From Ricinus communis (Eukaryota; Streptophyta; Magnoliopsida; Malpighiales; Euphorbiaceae): DNA of 64,000 bases. The notes beneath the pieces were generated by a model. The model ran no database searches and was not told where the DNA came from. It saw only the letters and a program-made list of their open reading frames with translations. The DNA lies in NCBI RefSeq assembly GCF_019578655.1, contig NC_063258.1:5253283-5317282 (forward strand), in the 5' to 3' direction. Made by a program: the position numbers and the translations under genes. Positions within the stretch are counted from its first letter, which is position 1. Each line of letters begins with the position of its first letter. Shown in pieces: positions 23,103 to 35,329 of this stretch.

Positions 23103-25190
23103 TGTCACGACCCCATCTGTGGACCCGTGACCGGCACTAGGAAATGGGTAGGCATAAGGCCACCGAATCCCGTAGTAAGCCTAACACTCACTTAATCAAT
23201 TAAATCACATCTCATTTTACTGATGCCATAATTTATCTTAACTGTTAAATCTTACATAATTAATTTGGTCTGCCAGAAGAATTAGGCGAGTCCCGAAACT
23301 ATAGAAAATTACAATTGATACACCTACTATTTCAACTGCAGAGAATCTAAGATTTTACAAATTAACATACCAAATCAAATACACCACCCGATAATGAAGA
23401 AATTGGGTTACTAGATAAGGGTCGTAGAAAGACTAATAATCACAGATCTGAAAAACAGTAAAAATGAGATTGTTAGTCTCGAGAGTGAGTTAAAATCAAT
23501 ATATCTAAAAACAGTTGCAAACATCTCAATAACACATAAATTTAATTTGAAATAAATAATAAGTCAAACAAAAATAAACGTCTCATGTCATGCTTAAATT
23601 AAATAAAATAATTTTCATACACTACGAGACAGAGTACTCCAGTAGAACCCTAATCCCAACACAAACATCTCGATCAATCTCCTTACTGACATCTCGACTA
23701 ATCTCAACTCTAACATCTCGATTAATCTCATTCCAATAGGACTGGCGCCCAGAGAGCAAAGCTCGACTGGGGTCCTTAACTTTAGTCCGGTCACTTAATG
23801 TTCACTATCTGCCTTAGCCTTTCGGCTCTCTTATTCCAGTAAGACTAGCGCCCAGAGAGCAAAGCTCGACCAGGGACCTTACCTCCAGTCTGGTCACTTA
23901 GATTTCCAAATAAGCCGGCGCCTAGAGAGCAATGCTCGACCATGGACCTTTACTCCGGCAACCACACTCTACTAAGCCCAGAGAGCGATGCTCAACCATG
24001 GCAAACTCTAATCTTTTCTTTTTAAATTTACTTATGTACCATTTTCTATCACTCTCGGATTATACCGGAACACTCATCAAACTCTTATGTTCTACTGCCG
24101 TCCCATCCCGAGTCATCATGCAATGATAAAATCAATAATAAAGGAAGAACATACATGAATAGTAATTAAAAAGCATAATACATATGAATAATAATTAAAT
24201 TAATAATTAAACTTGTAATAAAATAATCACGATAGCAAATCAAAAATTTATGCATGACACATGCATAACCGATATATGCCTTTAACTCACAGCCTTGGTG
24301 ACCTCCTAGCTCTGCTCCGATGCCTCGGGTGGAGCGAGCCGAACTGACAGATCATCTAACCACGTAAAACAATTAATTAATAACGCTGAAACAATTGACC
24401 ATTAACCCTAGGTCTAGATCCCTAGGACTGACTGTCTAAGAATCATGACTCGGGTAAATTCTACCGAAAATTCGGCAGAACCTCCCATAAAACACGAACG
24501 TTTACCCCCCGTAAAATGGGTCCAGGACCTTCCAGAAAACACTTCAAATAATCAATAATTCATTTTAATGGGAGTCGGGTCCCTAAGACTTCACAAATTT
24601 TCCGACTCCGCCACACATCACAAAACACAACCCAAGGCAGGCAGTCCGACAACAAATATTTTAACACATAATATTTTCTAATACTCAACATAATTCAATA
24701 AACATATAATATACCAAAGAATTTTAAAATCAACGGGCTAGAGAAAAATTACCGAGATGCTTGATTGCTCGGTCGACTCGCCTCCAGCTGCCGGAGTCCG
24801 ATCAATGATCCGAACACACCATCGGACTCGAAACAACACGCTGATGACGATCCCCGCTTCGAATTTTCTGATCTGACCCCCGATCGTCCGGAGAGATTTA
24901 CGGACGATCTTGGCCATCGATTTTTAAACAGAGGCCGATCGCTGCAAAATTAGTGTCATTGGAAAGCTTGTGACGAGGGGAGTCTGTTGCTGAGCTCTGA
25001 TCAGCCTAGCCTCTTCGGAGATGGCCAGAAAAGCTTAAGAATCGAGCTGCCGGCAAAAACTTTCCTTCGCTGCAACTTTCTTTTCCAGCAATGCCACAAT
25101 GTGATTAAGGGCGAAAAAGAAGGCTTGCACCTCACTGGTCATTTTGAGACCGGAATCGCTCAAAATGGTCGCCGGAAACTCCTTCAAGTA
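23103..25190 (-). repeat. Diverged, incomplete LTR related to the chromovirus LTR
   Basis: Starts TGTCACGACCCC and GTGACCGGCACTAGGAAATG like the two LTRs and keeps their order of landmarks: CGAGAGTGAGTTAAAATCAA, the modular repeats (23740-24005), TGCCTCGGGTGGAGC, and the Thr/Pro block ACCCCCCGTAAAA. After about 24740 similarity is weak and the terminal GGGTGTTACA is not found. It is an older, separate family member, probably a truncated solo LTR. Confidence 0.78.
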
Positions 25191-25267
25191 CTTATTAAAT
25201 TAAATTAATTCTATGGCATTATTACTAACAATCTCTTTCTTGCAATAGAATTAATAAGTACTTGAAT
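25184..25267. repeat. Imperfect inverted repeat (hairpin)
   Basis: TTCAAGTACTTATTAA at 25184 pairs with TTAATAAGTACTTGAA ending at 25267. The pairing extends through TAGAATTAA at 25247 when a ~10-bp insertion in the left arm is allowed; the loop is about 32 bp. It marks the point where LTR similarity ends. Confidence 0.7.
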
Positions 25268-25915
25268 AAAGTATTAGCTACAAAATATACTTCATTTTTT
25301 AGTTCGCTTAGTTATAACTCTTATAATTATGCCCATATGACATCGAATTTCTTTAGGTGTGTAGACTTCAAGTATGCTATCATTTTTACGGATCAAAAAA
25401 GTCTAATTTATATGCTGATCTTATTTCTCTTATTATGTATGACTTTTTATGTTCATTATTAAAAGTGACATCTAGCAGTATATTATGGCTACCCTGATAA
25501 TAATAAAAATTATTTCATAATTGAACCTATTATAATTTAGATTACTATATGATTATATCCTTCCATTTTCTCATATTGTAATTAAGTGAAGGTCATAGTG
25601 GTGTCAAACCCATTTAACTAATATAATACATTGATCATATTAATTACTTGACCATCATTCTGCATAATGAGGAACTTTACTGTCAAGAATTTGTATGATT
25701 TCATAGAATATCTTATTTGTTTACTTCCAACTAAAGAATTCCTTATTAAATGAACATATACCTCCATATATGACTAATTAGAGTTGTCATATGCAAGTAC
25801 TAGTACATGACTAACAATATATAAGTATTGATTAAACCAATCACACATACATGAGATAACCATATCATCTCAAGTTTCTTAAGGATTACACATACTATCT
25901 AAAGAATCTAATAAT
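25268..25915. other. Non-coding DNA, possible copia LTR remnant
   Basis: No gene. The right part (ATGAGATAACCATATCATC then CTCAAGTTTCTTAAGGATTA near 25851-25890) resembles the end of copia-type LTRs in style only. A copia pol fossil lies nearby at 26443-27465, separated by gypsy DNA. Confidence 0.25.
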
Positions 25916-25919
25916 AAAA

Positions 25920-26334
25920 AGCTAAGTAGAGAATCAATGGCTTCCCATCCTTTAACGGTTTTAGCACCGATGGCTTGATCAGATATTCCTTAATCATGTC
26001 GAAGGCTTTATAACACTTTTCGTCCCGCACAACGAGTTGGTGTTTCTTCTAAAGTCTGAAATGGTGCCCCCGGGTCAGTGGAAGTTATTTGTGGGCTTTC
26101 AAGTTCAAGTATGTCATGGAAGGAATTTATGATCTCCTTTTCATTGAAATTAAGATTGATCATGTAGACCTGGTTTGGGGATGGTGTATTGTAGTTTGGT
26201 AATGGATTTCTTCTGGTATTGGGCTTATTAGGGTTAGTTAGCTTTTCAGCATCGATTAGTTCTTCAATTTCATGTTTCAAACATATGCAGTTATCTCTCC
26301 AGTGATGTTTATCCTCCAAGCGTAGAAGGGCCAT
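25920..26334 (-). pseudogene. Ty3/gypsy gag-end fused to RNase H by internal deletion
   Basis: The frame at 26334 down to 26008 reads HHWRDNCICLKHEIEELIDAEKL, the gag-to-protease region typical of Tat-side gypsy elements. At about 26030 it passes directly into RNase H sequence in another frame (DEKCYKAFDMIKEYLIKPSVL, then KPLILYL) ending near 25920. Protease and RT are absent. Confidence 0.75.
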
Positions 26335-26442
26335 GGGGACAACATTACATACAACTTATATGGTGTTAATGGATATTAAAAGTATATTGGATTTCAACAT
26401 GGCTACTACCAAGAAAGTTTTCTTATAGTTTATTTCTTATAT

Positions 26443-27465
26443 TTAAAAATACCCTTTTGCCACTAGCCTAGGTTTGAAGGTTTGAACCTTCCCATTTGAA
26501 TCATTTTTTCTGTTGTATACCCATTTAGTCCTAATAAGTACTAGACTTTCATATAGGTCCGCAAGTTTCCAATCCATTTTAGAATTCATAACTTCTAGCC
26601 ATTTTGAAGAGTCTATATTTGATATAGCTTCCTCATAGGTAGTAGGGTCACTTGAATGATAATTCTCCACATGAATGAACAACTATTGCACATTCTCATA
26701 TAGAAGATCAAATCTTTGTGGTGCTCGAGATACTTTACTAAACCTATGTGGTTCTTATGTGATGATAGGATTAATAGACATTAGATCATCATTAGATAAG
26801 TGTAGCTTAAGTCATTAAGTTTGTTGTTCATTTGATATTTCATCAAGTTCCAGTTTACTACTCGTGCTTCTATCTTGAACAAACTCTTCTTCCAAGAAAG
26901 ATAGCATCTCTACTCATATTAATTCTTTGCTCATCAAGTAGATAATAGTAGGATCCAATAGTTTACTTTGGAATCCAACAATCCTTCCCTTAATAATTTT
27001 TTCTTCAGTCTCTCTGTTTTAAACTTATTGATATAAGCCCAACAATCCAAATCTTAATATGCTTAACACTTGGAGTGACTTGGAGTCCTACCAATCCACA
27101 TATGATATGGAGTAGTAAGGAAAACTTCAGAAAGAACTCTGTTAAGAATATAACAAGTTGTCTCTAAAGCATATCCCTAAAATGAAATGGGGAGGTCAAT
27201 GTAGCTCATTATAAACCATACCATGTCCAACGTGCAATTTTTCTTTTAGGAATCCCATTTAACTATGGTATTCCTCGAAGTGTTAATTATGAAGCTATTC
27301 CTTATTCTTTAAGGAATTCACTACATTCAATACTCGATTCTCCTCATCGATCTAATATAATTGTCTTAATACTTGTTCCTACTTATTTTTCTATTTTTGC
27401 CTTAATCCCTTGAACTTCATGCTCATACTTCATTAGGTGCACATAACCACACTGTTTGTAAGCAC
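26443..27465 (-). pseudogene. Ty1/copia pol fossil (integrase and RT start)
   Basis: In sense order: integrase end (CGYVHLMKYEHEV, then VGTSIKTIILDR and ECSEFLKE near 27290-27460), the post-core segment (GYALETTCYILNRVLSEVFL and TPYHMW near 27080-27190), and the RT start in the 26443-26682 frame (TYEEAISNIDSSKWLEVMNS then KWVYNRKND and KPRLVAKGY). Stops and frameshifts break it. The RT catalytic region is missing past 26443. Confidence 0.85.
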
Positions 27466-28850
27466 CCAATTCTTAAATCTAGATATCGAGAAAATTATAG
27501 AAAATTTAATGATAAAAATTATTATTTCTCACGAGTCTCATAAAGCTGCAAAGATCGAGGTCTCGGCTAGGGTTACGCTTGATTGAGCTAAAGTTTTACC
27601 TTTTAAAACTGAAGTGGTCAAAATTGAATTAAATTGACTAGAATAGTCAGTTTTGAGTCAAAATTAGTCAAATGGCCAAGTTCAAGGTCTAAATTATAAA
27701 TTTTGTGAGTTTGGCAAGCTTTAAAGCCAATCGGCTCTACATACAGCTGATCAACTATGCACAGAGCCGGTTGGCTCTACATCGTGTCGATTGGCTAAAA
27801 ATTCAATTTTTATGGTCGCTTTCAATGTGTTTTCAATTTAAACACCTATAACCATCAAAATCAATTTTTTAGAAGGATTTTACCTATAATTATCTAAGTT
27901 TTGATTATTTTATAATTAAATGGATATTCATCAGTATCATCCCAAATTATTAAAAAAGCGTGTATTTATCATTAGAAAATATTTTGATAAATCCATTTAA
28001 TTATCTTTAATTCTTAGAATTATCGATAATTAAATAGAGAATTTATTTTGGTCTCTAAAGTTTCCTCCACTCCTCTATAAATAGAAAACGAAACTCTAAG
28101 CCAAGGGATTGGCAATTTCCTACAGAGAGCAATCATTAAGTTTTTAGCAACATATTGTGAGTTTGAAAGAAACACCAAAAACTATAGATGCCTATCCTAT
28201 TTTTAAGCCAACCTCTCATCCTTCTCCTTCTCTTATGACTCAAGGGATTGCACAATACGGTGACAACCTAAGGATTTTTTAATCAAATCATATCATCATA
28301 CCTTATTTCCTTTTTCTTTTTTATGATTGTTTATCTTGTTATTTATTGAATCAGTTATTCCTATGATTAGGATTTTATGTGTTAAATTTCATTTATATGT
28401 TTCACATACCTAGATCTAGGTTTGCCATGTTCTTTTATTAAATTAGTATTATTTTTATTAGAATTGCATGATTAAGGTTTCGATATGTTATTTTTATAAA
28501 AATTAATTAGATTGACATACTAGGATTTTTATTGGGTTTTATTATAATCAAGATACCTAAATAAAAACCATCGTCGGTTTAGATTTTAGATTAAGTTGTC
28601 ATATTTAGCTAATCATGTAATTAAGTCTACTTTATTTGCCAATCGTTCTTTATTTATCTGCATTAATAAAACTTTTACAGCTAGTTTGATTCTAAATACT
28701 AATTATTTTATTTTATTTATTTAATTTTCACATACTAATCAATTCTTATGTCTTTTTATACATGTGTGTCAAATTTTGAGATTTTCAAAGCCTAAAATTC
28801 CTGGAAATAAAGGAAAAAGAACACAAATCGGCCCAGGACCAACTTTAGAG
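27466..28850 (+). other. LTR-like non-coding region with TATA box
   Basis: Begins near TGTTTGTAAGCACCCAATTC (about 27453), has three related AGCCGGTTGGCTCTACAT-like blocks near 27725-27805 and a good TATA box CTCTATAAATAG at 28073-28084, followed by GC-richer transcribed-looking DNA. This resembles U3 plus R of an LTR on the + strand. No second copy, PBS or target duplication was found. Confidence 0.35.
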
Positions 28851-29865
28851 CCACCCATCATCAATTCTCAGTTGAACTCTAATTTCTAAAACACTCCTAT
28901 ATGCACTAAACGCCAAACTCTAGGAGACACCAGAAGTCAAGCGAAAAGGCAAAAATGCTTTTAATCATGTGGTGGGACTTAATTACATTAGACTTTTGAT
29001 AGTTATCTTTTTAAGTCATCCAATCTTAGTACCGTTAATAGATGTCAATTGTTGTCCACTTATCATTGTAGCATATTATGCTATTAATTTTTGTATTTAT
29101 TAATATCTACAATTTAGACATATACCATCAAACCAATATAAAATATGTCAATTTAGTACCAATTGATAACACGTGTTTAATCTGATAATCATTTTATTAT
29201 AAAATATAATAATTTATTATATTTTATGTATAATATTAGTTGTTTAATATTTATAAATATTGCCATTGATATTATATTTAAGATTTGTAGTCCATTTTTA
29301 TAAATTAGAAATATTTAACAAATAATAATATTAAAATACTTTTAAATATATTTTTGCTAGATCTTTTATTATGATTATATTAAAATAATAAATCAAGATT
29401 TATGTTAAAAATATTTATTAATTAGCTTATTAATTATATATATATATATATATATTTAATATTAATATTATAATTAATATATTATTTTTTAGAATTAAAT
29501 ATCATTGTATAATTGAAAATTAACTTATTAATTAATATAATATTAAAGTAATAATTATAATATTATTCTCAATAATTGGAATTATTATTTAATTAAAATA
29601 TAATTTATTAATTGATACATTAATACAATAAAAATATTTCACAAACAGATTCTAAATTTTTTTATTTTATCGGATTATGTTCTTTATTAGAAACATATCG
29701 AATCAATTCCAAAAAGAAGACATGAATAGACAAAAAGTTAAGCAGCAAATTATAAAAATGGAAGCAAAGGATGCATAGATATTGTAGTCTACTTTACTAA
29801 AAGCACAAATTATGCGGCAAAGTTAACTAACCTTAGTGGAAGCTAACATGTTTAAAACAATATTA
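28851..29865. other. AT-rich intergenic DNA
   Basis: No gene recognised. Contains a short (AT)n run near 29433-29454. Confidence 0.5.
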
Positions 29866-30165
29866 CCTATAATTCACTACCATAAGTTTGTAATTTATAA
29901 AAATTAATTTTACTATAATTTTATAATTTATAAAAATAATTAAATACTAAATTTATCAGTTATATATAGTATTTAATTATTGATAGACTAAATATCTTAT
30001 TTTTATTTATTAAAATTTTTTATAAGTAAATTTTATAGTTATAAAGTAATACTCTTTAAAAATAATTTATCAATTTATTGATAATTTAACTAATAATAAA
30101 ATATACATATATATATAATTAATTATTTAAAATAATACTGATTAATTATCTAAAAATTAAAAATA
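29866..30165 (+). repeat. Dispersed AT-rich repeat, copy 1
   Basis: Matches the reverse complement of 42633-42880: shared blocks include AATTTATAAAAATAATTAAA, ATCAGTTATATATAGTA and AGTTATTGAT-like sequence. Size and AT content fit a MITE, but no target duplication was fixed. Confidence 0.55.
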
Positions 30166-30210
30166 TATTTATAATAATAGAGTACAATAATAGTACTCTA
30201 ATAAAATCTT

Positions 30211-30212
<2 letters not shown>

Positions 30213-30244
<32 letters not shown>
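30213..30244. repeat. (AT)n microsatellite
   Basis: About 32 bp of uninterrupted AT repeats. Confidence 0.9.
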
Positions 30245-30247
<3 letters not shown>

Positions 30248-30659
30248 GTTAAGACATAATTTATATCATTTGTTACTAATTTTGATATATAAACATGATA
30301 ATTATAATATATTTTAATAATTTTAATATATAATCATCACAATAATACTTAAATGCCCTTTTTGTAATTTGTAACAAAATATGTTCTAGTGATAAATAAT
30401 CATCTAATAGAAATTTTTTTTTTTTTAAATTTTAATAATTTTAATTAATAAATTCCATTCGGAAAAATTACAAAAAGCTAAAATTCTGATCGGAATAATT
30501 ATATAAATTTCCTATTTCATTTTGTTTTTTATCATATAAAATTTAAAATAAAATATTTTAAATTTTTAACTTTAGTGTTAGTTTCATTTAGTTATCTATA
30601 TTCTTCTTATTTTAATTATACTTTCTCTATTAGCTATTTCTATAACGTATTAATATTTA

Positions 30660-30840
30660 ATACGTCAATCAAGTCCATATCCTACTAGAATTATATGTCG
30701 AAATTCAATTAGAACTATTAATACGTCAATCAAGTCCATATTCCACTAAAATTATATGTCGAAGGTCAATTAGAACTAAAATTATATGGCGAAGGTCAAT
30801 TAGAACTAAAATTATATGTCGAAAGTCAATTAGAACTAAA
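30660..30840. repeat. Nested tandem repeat: 30-bp and 61-bp units
   Basis: ATTATATGTCGAAGGTCAAT-type units recur at 30691, 30751, 30781 and 30811, the last three exactly 30 bp apart. The first two are part of a ~60-bp unit that also contains TACGTCAATCAAGTCCATAT (30661 and 30722). One unit has GGC for GTC. Confidence 0.9.
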
Positions 30841-31534
30841 ATAGAGAAATCATATTGCGACACGTGGATAAGTTTTTTTTTTTTTGGTTACTAAGGCCTT
30901 AGTGTAGACTATTTGAGCAATGGATTCTTTTTGTCATTATAGACTTTCAACAACGAAATTTTTTAACTTTCGTGCAAATTTTGTTTTGCCCATAAAGCTA
31001 TTATCAACTTAAATCAATGAAAATAGTATTTTTAATTGGAGTTGCACTTTAAGGTCATCTTTTGGATACTTTGTCTAAAGTGTAGAATGATTGGATAATA
31101 ATTGGAAGGGAACTCATGAAGTATATACTCAACACTTCACACTTAGCTTTGAGTTCTTAGCTATGAAGATTACTGAAGTCTGCAAAGAGACTCCTAAATG
31201 AGGTAGTCAGTCCTATTTAGTATTCGTATATGTGTTTCAATCAAGTTTGGAGGTAAGACTTCTCCTTTAATTACTTATTGTAATACCCTAATTTTTTAAT
31301 CTAAATATTTTTATTTTTTAATTTTAAGGACCTATAAATCTTCTTCAATTTTGCAATTGACATTTTAGTAAATTAATAGTATCAATAATGATTTTGAGTG
31401 ATTAAATAATTTGTAACTACTCATCATTCTGAATTTAATTACTTTAATTAAATTTTTTATTTAAGACTAGTTCTACAATTTTAAAAGTAAGGTTAATTTT
31501 ATTACATTAAGTCATATTTATATGCTAAAATATA
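30841..31534. other. Intergenic DNA
   Basis: No coding frame or repeat recognised. Confidence 0.5.
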
Positions 31535-31543
31535 TTCTTTAAT

Positions 31544-32062
31544 GGGTAAAGTTTAAAAAACGATACTGTGGTTTGACGCTCCTACACTTAAAGAATAGAG
31601 ATATTTTTCGTATCAAATGAGTAATATGTGTCATTTTTTTAGTATTTTTTAGGTACATTCAATGTTTTTCTCATTTTTAAATTGTAAATATTAATAGAAA
31701 TATAAATATTTGATAAAATAAGAATTTTTAATTAATTTAGCATCCAATTAGATATTTTATAAGAGATTTGAAGACATATTTCTTAATCTTAATCAAATTT
31801 AAGAAATAAATTTTTTAAATAAGATTTTAATATATTTATGAATTGTTTGATGTATTGTTTAGATACCGTATTACTTATAGAATTATAACTTAGTAATAGT
31901 TCATAATAAATACATGTAAGATTATATAAAAAAAATAATAAAAATATAAATATGTATTTAAAATTAAAACACACGGTATTCTTTTTATTTAAAAAAAAAA
32001 ATATCTACATCCCTCAAGTGAAAAAACGCAAAATCATATGGTAGTGTTTTTGAACTTCACCC
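31544..32062. mobile_element. MITE, 9-bp TSD family, copy 2
   Basis: 519 bp with terminal inverted repeats: GGGTAAAGTTTAAAAAAC at the left, and the reverse complement of the right end GGGTGAAGTTCAAAAACAC. Flanks are TTCTTTAAT (31535-31543) and TTTTTTAAT (32063-32071), 8 of 9 identical. Same family as 814-1235; both also share the inner CTACATCCCTCAAGTG-like and CATATGGTAG blocks next to the right end. The 61-codon frame inside is chance. Confidence 0.8.
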
Positions 32063-32071
32063 TTTTTTAAT

Positions 32072-32825
32072 CTTAAATAATATTTAAGTATATATTTTTA
32101 GTTATGTTTAAGCCTAATCTACTGATTGATGTCCTATTCAAGTCTGAAGTTTGTTAATTGCGTGCAATTTTTATTTAACTACATTTTAGCCCTTAATTAT
32201 ACCAATTAAGGACTTTACTATAGCACATTTATATATCCAAAGGACTTAACAGTAAATAGGTATTCATGCAAAACAACCAGCTTGATCCTCCTTTCCTCTC
32301 TCTTTCTCGCTCAAGACAACCACCACTGCCGTCTACCGATCACCGCCTATTTTGTCATTTTTTGGGCTACAAACTTTGGGTTCTACTTACTTTCAACCCC
32401 CTCTTCTCAATTCCGCCAACCATTTCCGTTAACTTCCATCAAGTAACGCAACACCAGGGAGAGAAGAAAATGAACCTAACATATGCCATTGTCAAGACAC
32501 TAACTTGTCGATATTTTTTGGGCAATCTGACACTGAAAATGAATTCCTTGCCTCCAAATACCCTTATCAAGATGACCATCCTCGTTGATCACCCTTTCCC
32601 TAGCGAACAATCCTCGTTGGAGACGAAGCTTTCCAACCATATTTTTGGTTTCTAATTGATATAATACCTACATTTTTTGGTTGCTACATGGGTTTCGTGT
32701 ACATATCCTCATATTATATTTTCGTTGTCGTTCAAGATTTTCCAGCAAACCCTACACAAATATTTTTAGGCAGATTGTCCGACTCATTAAACCAAGCCTC
32801 CTCGTGTGAATACAATGATAAGCTG
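32072..32825 (+). other. Region upstream of the LINE fossil, 129-codon frame of unknown nature
   Basis: Contains an open frame 32266-32655 (MQNNQLDPPFLSLSRSRQPP at the start), preceded by a CT-rich stretch. No domain is recognised. It could be a degraded ORF1 or 5' UTR of the LINE or unrelated. I do not assign a function. Confidence 0.25.
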
Positions 32826-34380
32826 AAAGACAGTTAGAAGCTTAAAGGAACCAATTGCAATTAATGTTACAGATTTTGTCTTCTTAATAGAAACTAAAGT
32901 AGAGGATGCTCGGGTATGCAGAATATTACGTGCATGTGGTTGTTTTGATCAAGTCATTATCAGTTCTATGGGTACTTCAGGTGGCTTAGCCCTAGGCTGG
33001 AAGGGCGTACATACTCAATTCTATTTCAATCAGAATACTTTTTGCCATTGTAAAGTTAGTGATTCGGATTTAGATTAGGACTTGTTTTTCTTGTTATCTG
33101 AATTGTAAGTGTACAGTTCATAATAATCAAATTAGCAGTATATTTTCCTATTACCGAGCCTTAGAGATAAAAGCTAGTCTATTTATGGGAGACTTCAATG
33201 GAATGCTTTCACCAGCTGATAAGATAGAAGGCAAGGATTTTGTTGGATCCAATCATAAGAGCTTTATCCAATTCAACTTGGCTTTGGGCCTTAGTCCTGC
33301 ACCTGTCCAAGGACATACTTTTACTTGGAACAATAGGAGGGCTTGGCATCAAAATATTCAGGAGAGAATATAATGGGGCCTCTATACCTTATATTGGAAT
33401 GCTAACTATCCAAATGCTATTCTTCATGACTGATCTTGGATCGGATCACATACCATTATTATTGGAGACTGGCCTTTGGGTTCATAGGCATAAGAGGGTT
33501 TTTCAATTTGATAAAAGATGGATACATTCCATAGAGGTCATGCAGCTTATGCATTCATCTTGGAATAAGCATTACAGTGGCTCGTAAATGTTCCAAGTCA
33601 TTAGCAAGTTGAAAGGGTATCGGCAATCTTTATTTGATTAGTACAAGAAGCACAATCACAATGCCAAACTAGAAATAGATATCAAAGCCAACATAGAGCA
33701 TATAAGCATCACTCTAATGGAAGAAGCATACATGCTATTCGAAATCTAGAGGAATGTTTAAGACATGCAGTTGAAAGGGAAGATGCTTATTGGGCACAAA
33801 AAGCATGATAGAACTGGATTAGGTCTGGAAATACTAATACTGGATACTTCGATAGAGTGGTTACTCAAAAAAGAAGAATTAACCAGATTCGAGGATTGAT
33901 GAATGATCAAGGAAGCTGGATTTCAGAACATGATGCTAAAGCGCAAATAGCAATCACCTGTTTCTAAAACTTATTCTCCTCGATAAATCCTTCAAATTTT
34001 CAAGTAGTCACCGACAATATGCTGCCACGAGTGAGTCTTGAAGATAATGACATGTTAACAACTAATTCTTCTACGAAGGAAGTCAAATTAGCAGTTTTCT
34101 CTATTCATCCGGATAAAGCTCCAGGATGAGACGGATTTACTGGACTTTTTTCCAAAAATATTAGGATATTCTAAAAGATAATATTTTTCAATCTCTCTCG
34201 TCTTTCTTTTCAAGTGGTCATCTTCTTCGAAGTGTTAATCATACGATAATCACCTTGATACCAAAAGGATTGAATCCAACCTCAATGCAACAATGGCGAT
34301 TGATTATCTTGTGTTCGGTCTACTATAAAATTACCTCCAAACTATTGGTAACCAGACTGAGACAAATCATGCCAAGAATA
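32826..34380 (+). pseudogene. L1-type LINE ORF2 fossil, truncated inside RT
   Basis: The endonuclease domain is visible: FVFLIETKVEDARV (catalytic E), SMGTSGGLALGWKG, then MGDFNGMLSPADKIEG in 33185-33373 (D and N). A linker typical of plant L1 ORF2 follows (AYWAQKA, SGNTNTGYFDRVVTQ, INQIRGLMNDQGSW). The RT begins with VFSIHPDKAPG and YKITSKLLVTRLRQIMPRI and then stops abruptly at about 34380; the catalytic YADD block and the 3' end are missing. Several stops and frameshifts are present. Confidence 0.88.
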
Positions 34381-34389
34381 AATTTTGTC

Positions 34390-34950
34390 AATTATTAGCT
34401 ATTATGACAAAAAAGTTTTTATCGGACAATTTTTAATTATCAAAATAATTTTGTTGATCATTTAAATTTGTGATAATTTTTTTTAACAGAAAATAATGAT
34501 GACAAAATATATTTTTCAAAATCATAAAAGAGTGATAAATATTTTCGTCATTATACCAATTGTGATAAAAATATTTTTGTCGCTAATTCTAAGAAGTGAC
34601 ATCATTTTTTGGTAATAAGAAAATATGACAAATGTTTTTATCAAATTCTCAAATACGAAAAAATTATATTTTGTCAATAATTCTAAAATGTGGCATTTTT
34701 TTGTTGGTTAAAAGTTTAAAACAGTGACATAATTGTCTTATTACAATAAAATCATTGAAAATAAATTTTTTCACTATTTTTATTAGTGACAATGGTTTTT
34801 TGCCATAGTTAATAATGATGACAAGCATTGATAATTATTTTTATTTAAAATACTTTAAATGATGAAATTCATTTGTTGCAATTGTATTTATGATATGCTA
34901 ATCATTAATTACTGTGACAACTTTTCGATCAATATTCTATTGCTATATTT
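34390..34950. repeat. Subterminal TGACAAA/TTTTGTC motif array
   Basis: Many degenerate copies of TGTGACAAAAAT-like motifs in both orientations (for example near 34403, 34495, 34560, 34629, 34665, 34725, 34780). Dense short motifs of this type next to an element end are characteristic of En/Spm (CACTA) elements. A CACTA terminus itself was not found. Confidence 0.55.
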
Positions 34951-35329
34951 TTATATGATATTTCTTTTCTCATATTCCAAATATTATTTATCATAGCAAG
35001 CATAGTATCATAAATAGCTATTCCGGATATTACCCATATCCCATGATAGTTTATAAATAAATACAAATCTTTAGTCTCGCTTTCTATACTGAGATATACC
35101 ATAAGACCAATAAGTTGATTTGAGATCTCGCTATCAACATCATAATTTAAATTTAAACTAAAATTAAAAATAAAATTAAAAAATTAAATGAAAGACTAAA
35201 ATATAAAGCAACAAAGTTAATATATAATATAAAACCAACAACACTAATAAAAATAATTCAAATATAGAAAGTTAATAATAATTCAAAAATAACAATACTA
35301 AAAAAACTACTTCTAATGCTTAGATATAA

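Noticed and set aside
30660..30840. CRISPR-like regularly spaced repeats
   Set aside because: Units are directly adjacent without unique spacers, and the genome is clearly plant.
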